Assembly (NCBI GenBank): GCA_036924085.1
Contig: JAVGWX010000004.1
Coordinates: 37,794,293 to 37,858,292 of the forward strand
Source of the DNA: Ariolimax columbianus
Taxonomy: Eukaryota; Mollusca; Gastropoda; Stylommatophora; Arionidae
Direction of reading: 5' to 3'
DNA length: 64,000 nt
The position numbers and the translations under genes are program-made. The notes beneath the pieces were generated by a model that saw nothing but the letters and a program-made list of their open reading frames with translations, made no database searches and was not told the DNA's origin. Of the stretch, positions 59,095-64,000 are shown piece by piece; within the stretch, counting starts at the first letter, position 1, and every line of letters begins with the position of its first letter.

Positions 59095-59572
59095 CTGTTC
59101 GTGCGCTGAAGTTTGAGGTAGAGAAAGCTGCATCAAAAGAAATATGAAAGACCTGTACAGTAACACAAATAAATTATTAACAGGAAAATACAAGCAAACA
59201 AATAGTTTTGTTTAAGATAAAGAAGGGAATTTCAATAGAAACACAAATCAGCAGATGAAGAGATAGGCAGATCATTTTGAAGAACATTTTAATAGATTAA
59301 CTCAAGATCCCCAAACATTTACACCACAGAAAAGGCGATGCAAGTTAATTGTGAGAAACCAAACAAAGAAGAAGCCAAGAAAGCCATAATGATCCTTAGA
59401 GATAGTACAGCCAGTGACTGAGACGGTATCTCCCCCGAAGGAATCAAAGCAAATATTGACACTAAAACAGATAAACTATACTAACTACTTCGTACAATTT
59501 GGGAAAGAAATACCTGCGCACCAGAAGGAATGCTATCTAGTAGTTTCCAAAAATGTACACATTATTGAGGAA
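59095..59572 (+). mobile_element. LINE fragment, N-terminal RT region
   Basis: Broken frames read EEAKKAIMILRDSTASD, then DGISPEGIKANIDTKTDKLY and IWERNTCAPEGM, the pattern at the start of the RT domain of RTE-like elements. It is cut off exactly where the SINE B copy begins. Confidence 0.65.
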
Positions 59573-59574
59573 TA

Positions 59575-59925
59575 ATGGCTTGGCTTGGCTTCGTTCGTTC
59601 TCAATCTCCCGCTACCAAACCCTGAAAGGGCTTAAGTAGCAGAATGAAGTCCAGAGAACTGAATGCGTTGTGTCGTAGTTTACACCTTGACTGCGATATT
59701 TGCACCTTTCGGTCCAACACGTCCGACTTCAGCAATCATTTTTTGAGTATCGGGTTAGCATTCCCTCTTCGATCCCTTCTCCTTAGCCAGTCTGCTCTGC
59801 AGTAGACTGTTATCCAGGATCACCGCGTGGAGGTGTTGAAGGGTCTTGGCAGCCTTGGTTCGCTGGTTCTGACCCTAGCAGTCAGCTATGGGTCGCTGAC
59901 CACTGCAGCTCATGCGCTGCACTCT
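59575..59925 (-). mobile_element. SINE family B
   Basis: A near-complete copy with ggcttggcttcgttcgttct at one end and catgcgctgc at the other. The core is near 59705-59745. Confidence 0.87.
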
Positions 59926-59934
59926 GTGATGTGC

Positions 59935-60490
59935 TTAAGTCTTTTGTCCCGCTCCAAGTGCGTTGCGTCGGTAGTTGTGATAAGCCCGAGTCTTTGAACA
60001 ATCACTTTAATGTCATGTATCCATCTGCCTCTCGACAGCCCTCTTGCCATGTAGCCAGATCCGCCAGCGTTGTAAGCCATCAGTGAAAGTTAATGTGGGT
60101 GCATTCTGATAAGATGATCGAACTAGTTAATGTTTTTCCAAAGAGGTACTCTGCACAAGGCGTAGTGCCGACCATGTTCTCGTTTCGCAGTCTGTCTTGC
60201 CTGCTAACACGAAGATCTTCCCTAGATAGTTATTTCTCAGGTTCCTTGGACAAGGACCATGTTTGGCACTGGTAGCACAGAGTCGGCACAAATATACTGT
60301 TTATCAGTTGCTGCTTGGTTGTGTTGTCAAGCTGATGCTCGGGTGTCTAAGTGGTGGTAAGTCACAACAGTTACTGTCACCTGGTTACCGATTTCTCTGT
60401 CGAACCTACCATCTGCCGACAAAAATACTGCTTAAATATCGAAACTCATCGAAATGAATTACCTTATTTAGCCTGCCGAGTTCATCTCCC
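59935..60490 (-). mobile_element. LINE fragment (family K)
   Basis: It aligns with 30410-31020. On the minus strand, decayed sequence corresponds to the post-RT region (KHIT..., MHPH-like) through to the thumb near 60480. No long frame survives. Confidence 0.65.
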
Positions 60491-60519
60491 AGAGTGATAG
60501 AAGAAGCAATGAAGGATAT

Positions 60520-60795
60520 GACGGTAGTAAGCTACTGATAGTTGACTGCTGGCGTAAGGGTCAGCAATCCAAAGGTGTCAAAGACTCTATTCTACCTCCT
60601 AGTGGGAGCTCTAGAAACAGGCCACATTCGTCTAGTCTGCTTATGAGAATGGGATCGAAATGGAAAGACAAACTTTGTCCGAAAAATGTGCCGTGCACAA
60701 ACGCACGTGTCGAGCTGAACAGCACAGATATTGCAGCCTCGCTGTAAAATTTGACACAGCGTAACAAAACTTCGATTCAGGGTTAACAAGAAAGA
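60520..60795 (+). repeat. Diverged SINE family B copy
   Basis: Scattered matches in order (agttgactgctggcgtaagg, cttatgagaatgggatcgaa, cacagatattgcagcctcgc) follow the 14490-14835 copy. It is the oldest B copy here. Confidence 0.5.
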
Positions 60796-61765
60796 AAAAT
60801 AAGTTCTACCCAAAGAATTCTTTGTTCATGACGCCAGTGCTCGCAACTCGCTTTTGTATCAGCACGTAGAACAGTTCCTCCAAGGGATGGACATGAACTG
60901 AGATGTTACTGTCACACGCTATTTATCGCGTACGTCTTATGAGCATTTAGTTATAATTTGCTCATTATAGTCCATTCCCGGCTATGACAACATTTTGGAG
61001 AGTTCCTAGATTGTGAGACACAAACAAGCTCGGTTAGTCAATAATAACTGGCCAGCCGCGAAAGATACGAGAATATCGCTGCCTTCAACTGTAGACAAGT
61101 GCACAAGTTCACAATCTGAACTTCGTACACGTTACTAATGAAGGCTAGAACAACACACGGAAGCGAAGCCTGAATTTAATAAACAATCAACATCGATCTG
61201 TACCCTACTTTTGTCTGATTGGCTGAAAAGTTGTACAGGGACACATTTCTCACCGCAGGTTTTATGTAACTGCTTCAATGCTCCTATTTTTCGGCTTCCC
61301 GTTGGCAGTCGAGGCCAAAGGGATAATAAACTACCAGTTTCTGGAGAGCCCACCGAGTCAATTTATACGACCTATTTTTATACATCACCGCATATTTATT
61401 TAAGGTCGTTGTGCTCCGCGTGAATATAACAAGCCGCAAATCATCGTTGCGGCATTAAGTGTGATTATGCTAGTGATGGAGCACTCTTATCATCGCAAAG
61501 GTACGGAGTGCGAATACACCGTCGGTACACTCCAGTCGATCCAGATGTAAATGGCTACCTAGCATACGTCTAGGGAGGTAGCAGGCAGCGAGGCAAGCAA
61601 CTGGCTATCCTACTTCATATACGTTTTAGCTTAGCATAACGAAGTCTTTAACAACTTCAGTCCCAGACATTAACGTAACTACTATGAACCACAAAAAAAA
61701 AAAAAGGGAAGGCGTGGATATGACATTTGTTGTTGTTGGGGATGATGGATGATGATTGGTTGATA
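60796..61765. other. No recognised feature
   Basis: This region is less AT-rich, with several CpG (near 61040-61600). No exon chain or repeat is supported. It could be a promoter-like region of an unseen gene, but nothing shows that directly. Confidence 0.4.
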
Positions 61766-61767
61766 AG

Positions 61768-62125
61768 CTTGGCTTGGCTTAGTTCGTTCTCAATCTCCCG
61801 CTACCAAACACTAAAAGGGCTTAAGTAGCAGAATGTAGTCCAGAGAACGGAATGCGTTGTGTCGTAGTTTACAGCTTGACTGTTATATTTGCACCTTTCG
61901 GTCCAACACATCCGACTTCAGCAATCATTTTTTAGTACCGGGTTAGCATTCCCTCTTCGACCCCTTCTCCTTAGCCAGTCTGCCCTACTGCAGCCTGTTA
62001 TCCAGGATCACCGCGTGGAGGTGTAGAAGGGTCTTGGCAGCTCTTATTCGCTAGTTCTGACGCTAGCAGTCAGCTATGGGTCTCTGACCACTGTAGCTCA
62101 TGCGCTGCTCAACACCTTGATCCTG
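61768..62125 (-). mobile_element. SINE family B
   Basis: A full-length copy from cttggcttggcttagttcgt to catgcgctgctcaacacctt. It is very similar to 59575-59925. Confidence 0.87.
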
Positions 62126-62274
62126 ATTGGTTGATTTAAGCAGCAAATATGTATCAATAATTTGTGTAAAAGTGTGGTACAATATACTTGAAAACTGTGG
62201 TACAATATAATTCAAAACTGTGGTACAATATAAATGAAAACTGTTAGCAGAAGTTTTGACGCAGCACAGTTGCT

Positions 62275-62625
62275 GTTTTGTAATGCTCACAATGAGTATG
62301 TTTACTTTTGTATGCGCTTTAAAATAGACGTTAAGTGGCGGGTTACAGTAGCTTTCATCACAACCCGAGCGTACTGATGAAGGTGAACCGCGGTCCTCCA
62401 GGCGGTTGTGCTAAGAATGGCTTCATCTGCGTGAAGCTCACTAATAGGGAATCACATCGATCCACATCTCGTCAGCCAGACTGCTTTGAAAATCGCCTGT
62501 TTCCAGAGTACACTACAAGGAAGAAAGATTGTGGTCTTGGTCAGAATATTGTGACTGACCCTGATGCGACGTTCTGGTCAGTATGTTGTGCCTGACCGGA
62601 CTAGCGTCTCAGTTCCCCGATGCCA
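62275..62625 (+). repeat. SINE-like repeat, family A
   Basis: This copy preserves gcgggttacagtagctttca, gatgaaggtgaaccgcggtc and gtcagtatgttgtgcctgac. Confidence 0.75.
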
Positions 62626-62789
62626 CTGCACAGACACACCAATTTAATATGAACAACAAACAGGACCTTCATCGAGGCTAAACAAATAAAGACGATAACA
62701 TTCAACAGATGATTCAAGGAAAACAAAATGACCTTGGATTGTTTACAGAAAATTCGTCTGTTGTTAAGTTTTTGTTCTCATTCTGAGTT

Positions 62790-63010
62790 AAGTTAACTCT
62801 TGACGACATGTCATTGGTAGCGGGTTACAATGGCTCCTCTTACATCTGGATGCATATTTGAGAAGGTAGACAGGGATCATCCTGGTTGTGAGGCTCCCCA
62901 GTAAGCTCCCATTTCTGGAATTATAGTATCGATACCCACCTCGTTGGCCAGACTTCTGTGACACACCTGTATCCAGGTGTACGGACGAGTGTAACATGTT
63001 ACTCTCATTT
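62790..63010 (+). repeat. SINE-like repeat A'
   Basis: Its layout is similar to family A (gcgggttacaatggctcctc) but the sequence is distinct. It is related to 37190-37400 inverted. Confidence 0.55.
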
Positions 63011-63796
63011 CCACTTTCTGTCTTACAACTAACACTCTTCTACTCATAACTCTAATTTGAACACTCTAAGGATTATTGAGATTGCAGCACTAACAATGAA
63101 TGTTGGTTTTTTGCATACACCGATCGTCTGTGTAATACCGCTGTGACGTTATACGTCGTGTGGAGGTGTGACATCTTTTGTTGATGTTTTTTGGCAGGCA
63201 AATATCCGCTGGAGACTTGCCATTTCAATCCCAGTATCTGTTTCTAATCGTTAGGTTGGTAGTCCCTGGAATATACGATCGCCTATTTTTGGGACGTGGT
63301 GGTGGAAGCGTAAATTGAGCAAGGTAGACCCGTAACCTGTCAGACGCATCTATGCTGCTCCGCTAACCATATAACCCAGACCTGATGTTATAGTCGCACA
63401 GTCCCCGTTTTGCGACATATTCTCTGTGGGACGAGAATCCCTAGAATAATTTGAGTAGTTTCTTAACTTTAATTGTGCTCGAGCAGGGACCGTTAAGCCT
63501 ATTTCTTTCGATGCCCAACTGCTGGTCGTATTCTTTAACTAACGTAACTCAAGAGTTTCGAGCATGTAGCACAGGTAATTCTCTTATACTAAAAAAACTT
63601 ACAGGTCCTTTCACTTTGGTCTGTCCTTTTCCAACGGTCTTACAATTTGAATCCAATCGTATTTAACTAAAGTTGACGCAAACTAACTGGTTCTTGTCTG
63701 CTGCCAATCTTTAGGTTCCCTCTCCTCTGTTGGCCTTCTGTATCACTCCTATTCTCCTGTAGTGTCTGGGTCTTCTGATTCTCATGTCTCGTGTTT
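63011..63796. other. No recognised feature
   Basis: Nothing I can support as gene, RNA or repeat. Confidence 0.5.
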
Positions 63797-64000
63797 GGCT
63801 TGGCTTCGTTCGTTCTCAATCTCCCGCTACCAAACCCTGAAAGGGCTTAAGTTGCAGAATATAGTCCAGAGAACGGAATGTGTTGTGTTGTAGTTTACAG
63901 CTTGACTGCGATATTTGCACCTTTCGGTCCAACACATCCGACTTCAGCAAGCATTTTTTGAGTACCGGGTTAGCATTCCTTCTTCGATCCCTTCTCCTTA
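63797..64000 (-). mobile_element. SINE family B, cut by the window edge
   Basis: It starts gcttggcttcgttcgttctc and includes the core at 63927-63955. The element runs off the window at 64000. Confidence 0.85.

Overview
This window is metazoan nuclear DNA, not bacterial, viral or organellar. Coding sequence is sparse and cut into short exons with GT/AG borders. The rest is dense with LINE fragments, tRNA-derived SINEs, DNA transposons and minisatellites. The repeat style (tRNA-SINEs, many RTE-like 3' fragments, long ATAC/ACAC tracts) fits a marine invertebrate, most likely a mollusc. That lineage guess is inference; the sequence does not prove it.

One host gene is readable. It is SAMM50 (Sam50, the Omp85-family beta-barrel assembly protein of the mitochondrial outer membrane), on the minus strand. 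I placed 16 exons between 45880 (start) and 7222 (stop). All splice phases agree, and the exons join to 1422 nt, or 473 codons plus stop, close to the roughly 470 residues usual for the family. Exons 4-16 are secure. Exons 1-3 are short and poorly conserved, so less certain. The coding sequence is about 3.7% of a 38.7 kb locus, and the introns hold most of the transposons.

Layout. 1-7000, beyond the SAMM50 3' end: a 0.72 kb piggyBac-type mini-element, a 36-bp minisatellite, a short tRNA-SINE and LINE tails. 7-46 kb: SAMM50. Its introns carry a decayed 3.05 kb piggyBac element inserted in a SINE (17.9-21.0 kb), two more piggyBac-type mini-elements, a hAT-type element with 8-bp target duplication and a nested LINE (23.7-26.5 kb), and 58-, 45- and 38-bp minisatellites. 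46-64 kb, upstream of SAMM50: a truncated LINE about 0.4 kb from the start codon, a 6.2 kb LINE inside which two minisatellites have expanded, a tetranucleotide microsatellite of about 0.84 kb, and a field of SINEs and LINE fragments to the window edge.

No CRISPR array, bacterial operon, rRNA or free-standing functional tRNA was seen. The long open frames at 3.0-3.9, 35.2-36.2 and 56.1-57.4 kb are artefacts of tandem repeats. The observations most worth following are a triplicated splice donor at SAMM50 exon 10, minisatellites born inside LINE coding sequence with a 1364-bp higher-order period, the piggyBac boundary mapped by a split SINE, and a core shared by two otherwise different SINE families.
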